Source of the DNA: Euglena gracilis
Lineage: Eukaryota; Euglenida; Euglenophyceae; Euglenales
Assembly: GCA_039621445.1 (NCBI GenBank)
Contig: CP154955.1
Span: forward strand, 49,026,086-49,090,085
Direction of reading: 5' to 3'
Length of the DNA stretch: 64,000 nucleotides
Shown: one piece after another, positions 46,940 through 56,700 of the stretch
How positions within the stretch are numbered: position 1 is the stretch's first letter
How the letters are laid out: every line of letters begins with the position of its first letter
The notes under the pieces: model-generated
The model's input: only the letters and a program-made list of their open reading frames with translations
Told to the model about the DNA's origin: nothing
Databases searched by the model: none
Position numbers and translations under genes: made by a program

Positions 46940-47242
46940 AGGGGGGGACCATGGTGTAGTTGTGTTTAACGCGCACTGCAGTCTCGTCTTGGCACTGGCC
47001 AAGGGCGCAAACCCTTCAATCTACATCGTCCACGTGGCGCGCGTGTATGCCACGTTCGACTTCATGCAACTGTTGATGAACCTCTACTCCACAACATTGG
47101 GTAGAGCAGTGGACCTGCGGCGCACAATCTTGCTGATTTGGCAATCGTCCTTGGATCGCGAGCTCCTATCCGGCACACCAGGGAGTCGGTTGTCCGGACT
47201 GCCAGATTTCTTTGACCAAACTCTCCCACACATGGAGGACAG
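46940..47242 (+). CDS. Transposase exon, pre-catalytic region
   Basis: The plus frame reads HCSLVLALAKGANPSIYIVH, then RRTILLIWQSSLDRELLSGT and FFDQTLPHMEDR, ending at an AG-GTGTACC donor. The 70-nt intron (47243-47312) restores the frame to FGVTVQPAFFLEARYMTSRV. The 5' edge (after TGGTCAG near 46940) is approximate. It contains conserved-looking helices upstream of the first catalytic Asp. Confidence 0.55.
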
Positions 47243-47312
47243 GTGTACCAGTTCTGTAGGGTTCTGCATTGGGAGGGTCCATGTTATCATGCCAACACTC
47301 TTATCGTTTCAG

Positions 47313-47936
47313 GTTCGGGGTTACGGTACAACCTGCTTTTTTTTTGGAGGCTAGGTACATGACATCTCGTGTTTTCCATGACCCTGGGAGAAAAATACCT
47401 TCGTATCAAGCTTGGTCATTGATGCGGTCGTTTGAGGCGCCATGGCCAGCTGACGTGCGCGTTGAGGAGGGTCGAATTCTCCACTTCGACTTTACATATC
47501 AAGTGGTCGGTGGGATATGGGTTTATCCGGGGGCTGATGAGGACGAAGGCGCACAAACGGAGGAGCAAAAACAGAAGGCCAGGGAAGAAGGGGCAGAAAA
47601 AACGGACGAGCAGAAAAAGAAAGAGAAGAAGAACGCCAGGGCAGAGCTGAGCTATGTCTTGGGCTCCGTGTTTGGCTCCACGGGGGTGGTTTTGGCTGCC
47701 GTGATTTGTGCCACGGAGAAGTCCGAGCACATCAAGTCTGTGTTCACGGCCGCATTCCAACGCACTGGCGTTCCACCCCAACAAATCTGGGTGGACGATG
47801 TCGGCAAATGGGGTGGACTCCTGCGCCGCCAGGTGGAGGCGCACTTTGGTCCGGGGCACGTCTGCAAAGTGGGTCAGGACTGGAGGCACTTCAAGGTCCT
47901 CCTGCTGAACAACTTGGACAAACGCCTCCCATAGTT
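47313..47936 (+). CDS. Transposase exon with two catalytic Asp
   Basis: After TTTCAG the frame reads FGVTVQPAFFLEARYMTSRV, HFDFTYQVVGGIWVYPGAD (candidate first Asp), a Glu/Lys-rich insert with EEQKQKAREEGAEK, then FGSTGVVLAAVICATEKSEH and QIWVDDVGKWGGLLRRQVEA (candidate second Asp), and CKVGQDWRHFKVLLLNNLDK. The stop at 47932-47934 may be intronic, because the protein resumes about 200 bp later; the donor is not GT-like. This is the RNase-H-like core of a DDE transposase. Confidence 0.65.
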
Positions 47937-48114
47937 GGCACATATTTATTTGCATTGTTTGTGCTGTCTTTCAAACACCCCACCTAACCGCAACTGTTGG
48001 TTCTGGTTTCAAAAATGTTTTCACAACTTTTCAAAATGATGGTCACTGTTTTTGCACCAATGCATTGTCTCATCACCAAAAGCGGTTATGGGGAGGTATT
48101 TCTCATGCCCACTA

Positions 48115-48785
48115 TGTTGTCACCCCCTGTTCCCCGACCTGCGGAAGGAGGTGGAGGAATTGTTGCCCCGGATGAAGGGCACCGTGGAGCCTAGCATCGA
48201 AACCGGTCAACAGCTTCGTGACGCACTCAGCACGTTGTACGACAAGTACAAGGGTCAGGGTGGACATGGCCAAATTCTTCTGGCCACCGGAAGCAAAATG
48301 CATCATGCACTCACTTTCAGTGTCTGCTCTTCCATGGGCGCGGCCATGAACGGGGGGCACTTTGATGTAGACATGTCCACACTCACAACAAAGCTCACAA
48401 GAGAGTTGTTCAATGAGCAGGCAGATAGCTATTGGACCACTAAATTGGCAGGGCCGATGTCATATTTTGACGCCGTGGTTGAGGTTCGCAACTGCCCCCC
48501 TGAGTACTCCGTGGGAACCAACATTGCGGAGTCTTTTCATTCTCGTTTGAAGGCAGACCCAGAGTTGGTTGGTTTGAAAAACTACAACACGGCAGAACTG
48601 AGGATCGAGATGGGGATTAGACACTACAACCATGGAATTTTTTCTGCTGACTACGTTGTGCGTCCGGGGAAGAGCAGACGTCGGTTGAACGACATAGATG
48701 CCGCTATGTCACTGGTGGTGGAGGACTTCCACGATCGTTGCACCGGCTCGGCAAAGGACCACTACACGCACGTTTTATGGGGATG
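48115..48785 (+). CDS. Transposase exon with catalytic Glu
   Basis: The frame reads FPDLRKEVEELLPRMKG, GQQLRDALSTLYDKYKGQGG, MHHALTFSVCSSMGAAMNGG and YSVGTNIAESFHSRLK (candidate catalytic Glu), then ELRIEMGIRHYNHGIF. Past 48785 two frames compete, one giving a GTS-rich linker (GTSDSGTSGCGTSRSGTS), so a one-base frameshift or short intron is likely near 48780. The acceptor at the 5' edge is not obvious. Confidence 0.65.
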
Positions 48786-49025
48786 GACCACTACCGAGAC
48801 TACCGAGGTTCCCGGAAACAGGGCGGCGTGGGGCCCCCGGCTCACGGTACATCAGTTGGGGGGGTTTCTGGCACATCAGATTCTGGCACATCAGGTTGTG
48901 GCACGTCACGTTCTGGCACATCACGTTGGGGGGGGGGGGCTGTGTGTGTCCGCGGTGCTGGCCGAGGGCGGTGATCAGAATGTTATTCTCCCTATTACTG
49001 GTAACCAACACCTCATGTCTCCCTG

Positions 49026-49530
49026 TTGAAGTCATCCCTCGTTGACCTAAAGGACCGTGGTTTTCAAGTCATTCTGCGCGGTACACGCCTCACGGAGGCC
49101 GAACAAAAGATCGTACGGGACGCCCTGGTTTCACTATCAGAGAATGGGGCCGAGCAAATGGGCCGATACCAACTGGTTGCGAACTGGATCGCGGTCGTTC
49201 TCCTGGGGGGGGACCCGGAAGGCACGCCCCGTTGCGCGGTACATCAGGGAGTTGTTGAAAGACGTCCATGCCGCCGCTGTGAGGGATGCCCGCACCACAC
49301 ATGCCGCGCCGCAGGGTTTGGTACTATCGCAGGCCGACCTGGAGCCTGCTGCCGATTATTCTGACGATGACGTCTCTGAGAATGGCGCGGAATCCAATTC
49401 ACAATCATCCCTCCGTCTCCACACAGTCTTCCCTTTCCATGTCAACCCCCCCCTCGCGGGAGCTCATGGCGTTGCTGGACGGCAAGACATACATCTTGCC
49501 CACAAGGTTGCGCAAGCGTCAACGTGACGC
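49026..49530 (+). CDS. Transposase C-terminal segments, frame-shifted
   Basis: A possible 30-nt intron (GTAACC...TTGAAG) precedes the segment. The frame reads LTEAEQKIVRDALVSLSENG, AEQMGRYQLVANWIAVVL, then shifts to ARYIRELLKDVHAAAVRDAR and DLEPAADYSDDDVSENGAES. At least one frame change at the G run near 49207 means either a homopolymer error or decay. Confidence 0.45.
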
Positions 49531-50146
49531 CAACGAGTTTGGTGTCCCTGTGCCAAGGCGCCCGCGTTCCTGGGTTCAGGATTTGGTATCGTCGCCCCCC
49601 CCCCACCAAACCATGCACACCCTTTTATACAATTCCGGGGAAAATTGCGTGAAATGTTACAATTATGAAACCTTATCAACCCTTATTCACGCTCCCAGAA
49701 CATTCGTGGTGGCGTTGGGCACCCACTTCCTGGTTCGGATTTGTTGGAACGGCCGGATGCTGTCGTTAAGTCCACCGAGGAGGAGCCTCCCGCAGCTGAA
49801 AAACGGGCCCGGCATTTATCAAGCCAGACTGCATTCCATTTTCTGCGGGTTGCATGTTCATGACAAGAAAAATTTTTTTTTGTTGGTGTTCACAGCCGTT
49901 TCAGGGTTAATGCTATGGTTACGGTTGGGATAAGCGTAAGGGTAAGGGTTAGGGTCTGAATTAGGGGATATGGGGTTACAGCACTTATTCTTCTGTTCTG
50001 AATCATTCAATTCAGGGCCCCAGTCATCCGCCATCGACATTGCCGGTGTCGCCAACTGCGGGCTCCACGCCATCCACAGCTTCGCTGTCAAACAGACGGG
50101 CCCTGTGTTTGAGTTGGGCAGCAAAGGGGTTTGCCATGCAAAGCGG

Positions 50147-50700
50147 TTGGGCAGCACAGGGGATTTTGTTATTTTGGGGCACTGAAACAGATTGGCGGCT
50201 AAGGGGTTTGCCTGGCAAAACGGTTGGGCAGCACAAGGGATTTTGTTATTTTGGGGCCCTGAAACAGTTCGGCAGCTAGGGGGTTTGCCTGGCAAAACGG
50301 TTGGGCAGCACAAGGGATTTTGTTATTTTGGGGCCCTGAAACAGCTCGGCAGCTAAGGGGTTTGCCCGGCAAAACCGTTGGGCAGCACAAGGGATTTTGT
50401 TATTTTGGGGCCCTGAAACAGTTCGGCAGCAAAGGGGTTTGCCTGGCAAAACGGTTGGGCAGCACAGGGGATTTTGTTATTTTGGGGCCCTGAAACAGTT
50501 CGGCAGCAAAGGGGTTTGCCATTCAAAACGGTTGGGCAGCACGGGGGATTTTGTTATTTTGGGGCCCTGAAACAGTTCGGCAGCAAAGTGGTTTGCCTGG
50601 CAAAACGGTTGGGCAGCACACGGGATTTTGTTATTTTGGGGCCCTGAAACAGTTCGGCAGCTAGGGGGTTTGCCTGGCAAAACGGTTGGGCAGCACAAGC
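50147..50700. repeat. 77-bp tandem array inside the MULE-like element
   Basis: About eight units of roughly 77 bp carrying CAAAACGGTTGGGCAGCAC, GATTTTGTTATTTTGGGG and CCCTGAAACAGTTCGGCAGC. One more unit lies at about 50905-50975 after a unique 200-bp stretch. The unit length is not a multiple of three, so it is unlikely to be translated. Confidence 0.9.
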
Positions 50701-51609
50701 GATCTTGCTATTTCGGCAGCAAAAACGGTTGCACACAAAATTCAGTGCCCCGGTCATCCGTCCTCGTTGCTCCCGCCCCAGCAGGCGTCATCGTCCAGTT
50801 CTTCGTTCCCTGCCCACTCAACAAGTACGACGGCCCAGGACATCTTGCCGACCACTGTCTCTGTGGGCCACAAGGCCTGGGACAACACTGCAAGGGATTT
50901 GCCATCCAAAACGGTTGGGCAGCACCGGGGATTTTGTTATTTTAGGGCCCTGAAACAGTTCGGCAGCAAAGGGGCGTTCACACTGTGACACACCCCTTCC
51001 TGCCCGCCGCACGTCGTGGTCGGCGTTGAGTGCCACCATCTCTCACACGTTGTCTTTCACTGAAACCGGCCATCTGCGGTGGTTACCTGGTCTTTCCGAA
51101 CTTGCTTTACATTGTTGTTGGGTGGTGTATCCAACTCAGACCAAGCCAATTTCCTAGCGTCCCTAGTGAATGCTCCCAAAATTTTCTTTTTTTTTTTCTT
51201 GGGGGGGGGGGGGAGGTCGTGGGGTGGGCCGACCCTAAGTCGACCCTAAGCTGGCAGGGGGGGGGTCGTGGGGTGGGCCGACCCTAAGTCGACCCTACGG
51301 TTGTAGGGGGGGGGGGGGGGACGTGGGGGGGGGGGCGGGGCGACCCTAAGTCGACCCTAGGGTCGGCCCACAAGGGGTTTCTAGGGTCGCCACCCACTCC
51401 ACAGCCTCGGGGGGGGGTCGACCATAGCAACCTTTGGCGACCTTTGGCGACTGTGGGCCGACCCTAGGGTCGGCCCACAACCCCCCCCCCCCAGGCCAGA
51501 TCCGGGAGCCCCTGCCTAACCTCCATTGACTTTGCATGATGTCAGACAGTATCGCAAAATGGTGAACTGGAGGTGTGCCTGGGGTAGTCTTGAGAGGGAG
51601 TTGCACGCC

Positions 51610-51950
51610 TTGGGGGTGTATGGGACGCGGGGGGGGGGACGCGGGGGGGACGCGCGGGGGGGACGCGGGGGAGACGCCATTTTTGGGACAGTGAAATTAG
51701 GAATTTGTTGTGAGAAAATTTTAGCCAAATTAGGATTCTACCACAACAAATTAGGACAAATCCACCCCAAATTAGGAATCACCCACCGCAAGTTAGGAAT
51801 CACCCACACCAAATTAGGAATCACCAACCTCAAATTTGCCTGAAATTAGGAATCAGCCTTCTGAATTTGGCTGTCTCGAGAACAAAATTTTGGTTACAAA
51901 GCGGGACGCGGGGGGGACGCGGGAGGGACACGGGGGAGACACCCCCTTCA
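51610..51950. mobile_element. TIR element with GGGACGCGG-rich ends
   Basis: GGGGGTGTATGGGACGCGG on the left and GGGACACGGGGGAGACACCCCC on the right flank an interior with several AAATTAGGAATCACC units. Same architecture as 32395-32740. Probably a diverged family member. Confidence 0.45.
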
Positions 51951-52319
51951 CGACACCATCCACACGTTTGCGACAAATTTGTCGGGTGAAAGCATCCCCT
52001 TCGGGATGACAGAGAGGGACACCAAGAACCTTGACCCCAGAGTCCTTCACAAACGGGATAATTGGCACTTGGCGGAGGGGGCTGTCTAGCGGTACCCTCA
52101 CCCCCCCCCTCAAAGTGTCCCCCCCCCCCCAGAGTGGCCAAACTTTTTTCGCCAATTTGGTTTACACCCCTCAAAGTGGCCATTTCCTTTTGGCCCAAAG
52201 TCGCCGAAGCCCAAAAAGTCACCCCCCCCCCAAAAGGGGTGGGGGGTCACGGGGGAAGTATGCCACTTTGGAGGTAGTCGGGAGGCAGCATCCATGATGT
52301 TGCATCCCATCACGAGAAG

Positions 52320-52800
52320 GGCGGCATGCATCCTAAAATCGGTGATTTTTGGGTCCAAAAAGTGGTCATTTTGGCCATTTTGGGCCATTTTTGAACAAAA
52401 ATGCCTTTTGGTCAGAAAATGGTCGTTTTTGGGGTGATTTTTATGTTTGAAATTGGTCATTTTATTTCATTTTTTGAAAGAGAATTTTGAAAGAATATTT
52501 TTGACCGTCACATTTTTTGGGATGCATTTTGGGCCATTTTTGAAAAAATGGCCCAAGGATGGCCAGTTTTGAAGGCCAAAAAATGGCCAAAAAATTCTGG
52601 TGTAGAAATGCACCAATTTTTGGCACTTTTTTTAGGGGACAAGATTTTGGCCATTTTCGGGTGTGAAGGTGTGTTGGGCGTTGGGTGCCAAAAAGGGGTT
52701 TGGCCATCCAAAATGGAAGGTGGGGTAGGGACAATTCTTTTCCCTTTTTTTGTGGGTTTTCTTCACAAAAAATTCATATTTCCCCCACGGTTGGGCAATT
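52320..52800 (+). repeat. Inverted repeat arm A
   Basis: Inverted partner of 41.25-42.27 kb, including the CATCACGAGAAGG continuation at 52308. Flanked on the right by AT-rich CGATTAATTTTGATTAACC tandem units. Confidence 0.7.
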
Positions 52801-52885
52801 AACCGTCATTTTTCAGGTCAAGCGATTAAGCATGGTTAATTGGGGGTCGGGTGTCGATTAACCAACTTTCGATTCACCGTGCCTG

Positions 52886-53035
52886 TCCCTCGATTAATTT
52901 TGATTAACCGCTACAAGTATCATTTTTCCCCCAAAAAACAGAAGTCATTTGCCTTTCTGTCCCTCGATTAATTTTGATTAACCGCTACCCGTATCATTTT
53001 CCCCCCAAAAAACAGAAGTCATTTGCCTTTCTGGC
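52886..53035 (+). repeat. Tandem duplication, 73-bp period
   Basis: GTCCCTCGATTAATTTTGAT with following AACCGCTAC, TATCATTTT and CAGAAGTCATTTGCCTTTCT occurs twice in a row. Related CGATTAATC sequence is at 58.19-58.26 kb. Confidence 0.85.
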
Positions 53036-53048
53036 TTACTTCATCACT

Positions 53049-53720
53049 CTACAATTGGCCAAAACCCCCAAAAATTTGCCGTCCAGAAAATTTGGTATCA
53101 AAAACACAGTTTACATTCAAGGTTTCTTGAAAGAATTTTTCGTACACATTGGCATTGAACACAACCTTGCCATCTTCCTTGCAGATGTTGTTGCAGATGA
53201 CGGAATTGGAGCCATCAGGGGGTGGACTCCATTGGAGATGCAATCCGTGACGAACTGGTCCAAGCATTCCAAGAGATCCTCAACGCGCGAACCTAGCAAA
53301 TCTGCTAGCATGCTCCGCAAGTGATCTGGCCTAAGACCAGAAGGTCCCAGAGCGGAGTCCTTTGGGAATGTGTAGATGAGTTTTCGCAAAGCAAATGTTC
53401 GGTCCCGCAAGGTTTCCGGATCTCGCAAACTGCATTTGGTTGGACGTGTTTCACAGTCCAAAGCCGGGGGGCTCTTCAAATGGGTGGAGAGCACGCAGCC
53501 GAATTATGACAGCAGGGTCCGATGACACGCCATCGGAAGTGAGAACACGACACGCCTTGAATATTGCACCATGTCCGACGAGTGTTTCGACCCGGTTGAG
53601 AAGGCGATCCATGTCAAAATTTTCTTCTTGGAGCCGCCAGCTAGCGGTTACCCCTACGCGAAAGGGTAAACTTGAATAGAAATCGCGGGACGGATGGTAT
53701 GTTGCTTTTTCCTGCCTCAT
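53049..53720 (-). pseudogene. Reverse transcriptase, N-terminal part, broken
   Basis: Minus-strand frames read FKACRVLTSDGVSSDPAVII and RLRALHP, then after a frameshift near 53460 KDSALGPSGLRPDHLRSMLA, then after another shift ICKEDGKVVFNANVYEKFF. This is the start of a retroelement reverse transcriptase (the A-GPSGLRPxHL motif and the K-DG box). The catalytic core is missing. It abuts exon 1 of the EF-hand gene on the opposite strand and probably lies in its first intron. Confidence 0.65.
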
Positions 53721-53740
53721 CCTGAGTCTTCTGTTTGAAG

Positions 53741-56700
53741 GCTTCAGAGGCAGAATGGAAAGAGACTTGGTACCTTTTCGATGACAAAAAGACAGACAAA
53801 GTTTCCAAGACAGATTTTGTTCACATCATCAGGTGTTTTCTTGCCTTTGACTGGTTTGACAAAAGCATTGTTTTAATTCTCAGATCCCTTGGTCGAAAGC
53901 ACACCGAAGCAGAAGTCGCAGAAATTACCAAAAATATGGGGGATCCTGTTACCATGGAGGAATTCCTCACCTACATGCGAAAGCCATATGAAGGGCCAAC
54001 GCAAGCTGATCTCATCACGGTGCCATTCACATTCCTTCGAAAGAATTCATCATGCTTCTCGTAGGCGTTGCAAGCGTTCGATGGAAATGATTCAGGGTAT
54101 TTGAAAACGTCTGAGCTTGTTTCTCGTATGTTTGTGGTTTCTTCAGTACCAATTGCTTATTTTTTCAATGAGTGATTTCGACATTTTTGATAACAAAATA
54201 AAAACGTCCCAGTATAAAAATTATGCAGTCCCCCGAGTCTCCGTCCCGGGAGCAGGAAGAATTGGCCCCACCCTCTGGGGTGGTGTCCAGCCAGCCAGCC
54301 GCCTTTAGGGTTAGGTGCGCACATGGCCATGTTGCGCAACATGGCCATGTGCGCACCTAACCCTACTCCTTCAAATAACCCCACAATAAACTGGCGGTCG
54401 TGCAGCGAACAAGTACCGGCTCTAGAACATCCGAACCACCTCGAACAACGTCAAAGTTCATTTAAAAAAAAAAAACGTTTTCTTAAGGTTGAAAACCCGG
54501 TTTGTTGCTTAAAACACTTTTTTTGAACAATAAAATAGCAAAAAACGCCAGCTCTGGTTTCACCCTTCGTCAAGCAAAAGCACCCGTGATTGCACTGTGC
54601 CAGTGAGACCCAGTGAGACTGCCAAGCAGGGTGTGACGGAATTGATGCAAAGGCGTGGATCGGCAAATGGAACAGCACCATTATGTCACCGTGGAGCAGC
54701 CCCCCAAAATTTTTTTTGAACCCCTAGAAAAGGGATGAGGGACGGCGCAATAGCATAGACGGGGGGGGGGGTTGGCCGACTGGTTGGCCGACTACCCACT
54801 CTAATGTGCCAACGGGTCAACACTCTTGCATTGACCCAGCTTGTTTTTTTCAATAAACAACATAAATCTTTTTCTAGCTCTTGTTATGTGCATGCAGAGA
54901 AAACGATCTTGTGAAAGAAGCATGCACAGAAGAAGGAGGAGGCTCGAGATTTCGTTCAAGGTCGTTCGAGATTTTTTGAGGAGGCTCAGAGCCTCCTTGA
55001 GCGTGCTTAAATCCCCCTGGTGGAGGGGGGGGGGGCTCATAAACGTGTTCAGCCCGCCAAATGCCTGTCCTGAAATTCGTGTTCATGAACACGTTTTCCA
55101 TGAGGGCATTTGTGGCAATGACACGTTTTCCATTAAGGCATCTGTGGTAAGGCACGTTTTCCATTAGGGCATCTGTGGCAATGGCACGTTTTCCATTGGG
55201 GCATCTGTGGCAATCACATGTCGTCCGAAATCGTCCGAAAATGCATTTTGCGGAATCGATCGACGATCGCAAGCGGATCTCTGGCTGTGAAAGTTGTTCA
55301 GGAACAAACTCACCCCTCGATCGAAAACTCTTTTCATCAGACGACTATTGGTGACGACCAAATTCAGCCACGCCGCTTGGTACTCTTATTTCCTGTCACT
55401 GGGAAATCCTAATTTCACAATTCTTCTACCTCCCTGGCATGCTTGTGCTTACCAACCGGGGGGGGGAGGGGGGGTGGGTGCTATAGGGTGCCTGCCCCTA
55501 GCAGGCACACCCCCCCGGGCTGGACCCAGAAAATTTTCATTGAAAATGGCCTTTTCCGGGCCCCCGGCGCCTTTGGCGCCGGGGTCGGAGGGGGGTGCCT
55601 GCTAGGGGCAGGCACCCCCCAAAACCCTACCCCCCCCCCGGGGGGGGGGTCGGATCGGGTGCTATGGGGTGCCTGCCCCTAGCACCCCCCCCCGTGGGGT
55701 AGGCACCCGACTAAGCGCAAGCCTGCTCCCTGGACCCCAGATGCCCTCGATTCGAAGACAAAAATCGTTTCTGTATGGTTTGTTAAGCATTTTAAACCAA
55801 GCAGCACCCAAAACCACCACAAATTTCGACCAAGATTCTGGCCGATCCGACGATTGCGAGCGTATCTCGGGCTGCGTGCAACGTTAGTACCACGTTACCC
55901 CTCGATTCAAAGCTCTTTTCAACACACGGCCAGCGGTGGTCATCAGATTTTTCCACGCTTCACGGGGCTCACAAAGTTTGCCGTGCGTTTAGGTATGGGG
56001 GGAGGGGTTTCGCGTTTTCCATAAGGGCATCTGTGGCAATGACACGTTTTCCATTAAGGCATCTGTGGTCAGGCACGTTTTCCATTAAGGCATCTCGGCG
56101 TCCAGAACGCCGGTTCGGGCGTGAAGCCAGAGCCCCAATAAACCCCCCCCCCCACTTACTAACCCCCCCCCACTTACTACCCCCCCCCCACTTACTAACC
56201 CCCCCCTCGGGCCGACCAACCAAACCGGGACTTATAAACCCCCCCCCCCTTCGGGGAAAAAAAATGAAAGCCGCCGGGCCGATTTTTTGGGCCCCAAACC
56301 ACCCAAAAACTGATTTTTGGCCCTTTTTTTGAGATCGACCATCATCAAAAATGCCATTTTTGACCAAATTTGCCAAAAAATGCCATTTTGGGGGGGTTTC
56401 GGGGTCATTTTGGGGGGTCGGATTTTCACCAACAATTCCGGGACTTACTAACCCCCCCCCCACTTACTAACCCCCCCCCTTCGGCCGACCAACCAAACCG
56501 GATCCTACTAACCCCGGGGGGTTTATAAGTGGGGGGGGGGTTTACACGGTTTCAACACCTTGTCCAAAATTTCAATAACTTTGTCCAAAAGTTTCAATTT
56601 CTTTGTCCAAAAGCTTCAATATCTCTGGGTCCCGGCTGTAAACTGGCGGTCGTGCAGCAAACAAGTACCGGAGGAGGCTTGAGATCGAACTGTTTGATCT

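Larger units (their letters stand above)
45215..51510. mobile_element. MULE-like DNA transposon, 6.3 kb, apparently complete ends
   Basis: Left end GGGGGGTAGATCTGGCCTGG; right end CCAGGCCAGATCCGGGAGCC, inverted with divergent outermost bases. Both subterminal regions carry GTGGGCCGACCCTAGGGTCG palindromes and GCGACC(TTTG)GCGACC units. The plus strand encodes a zinc-finger DDE-type transposase between about 45.78 and 49.9 kb. A 77-bp tandem array occupies 50.1-50.7 kb. The 10-bp TSD and C2HC finger plus DDE layout suggest Mutator-like (MULE), an inference not tested by search. Confidence 0.8.

Noticed and set aside
49930-49965. Telomere-like GGGTAAGGGTTAGGGT stretch
   Set aside because: Too short (two to three units) and inside the MULE-like element; no evidence of an internal telomere.
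49858-50698. Cys-rich ORFs with repeated CCPTVLPGKP-like units, suggesting a zinc-binding repeat protein
   Set aside because: The 77-bp unit is not a multiple of three, so consecutive units change frame. It is a DNA repeat, not a protein repeat.
38515-51523. A single 13-kb transposon bounded by GGTTAGGCAG ends
   Set aside because: The right-hand CCTGCCTAAC is better explained as the TSD of the 6.3-kb element, and the A/A-prime pair would cross the proposed boundaries; two separate X copies fit better.
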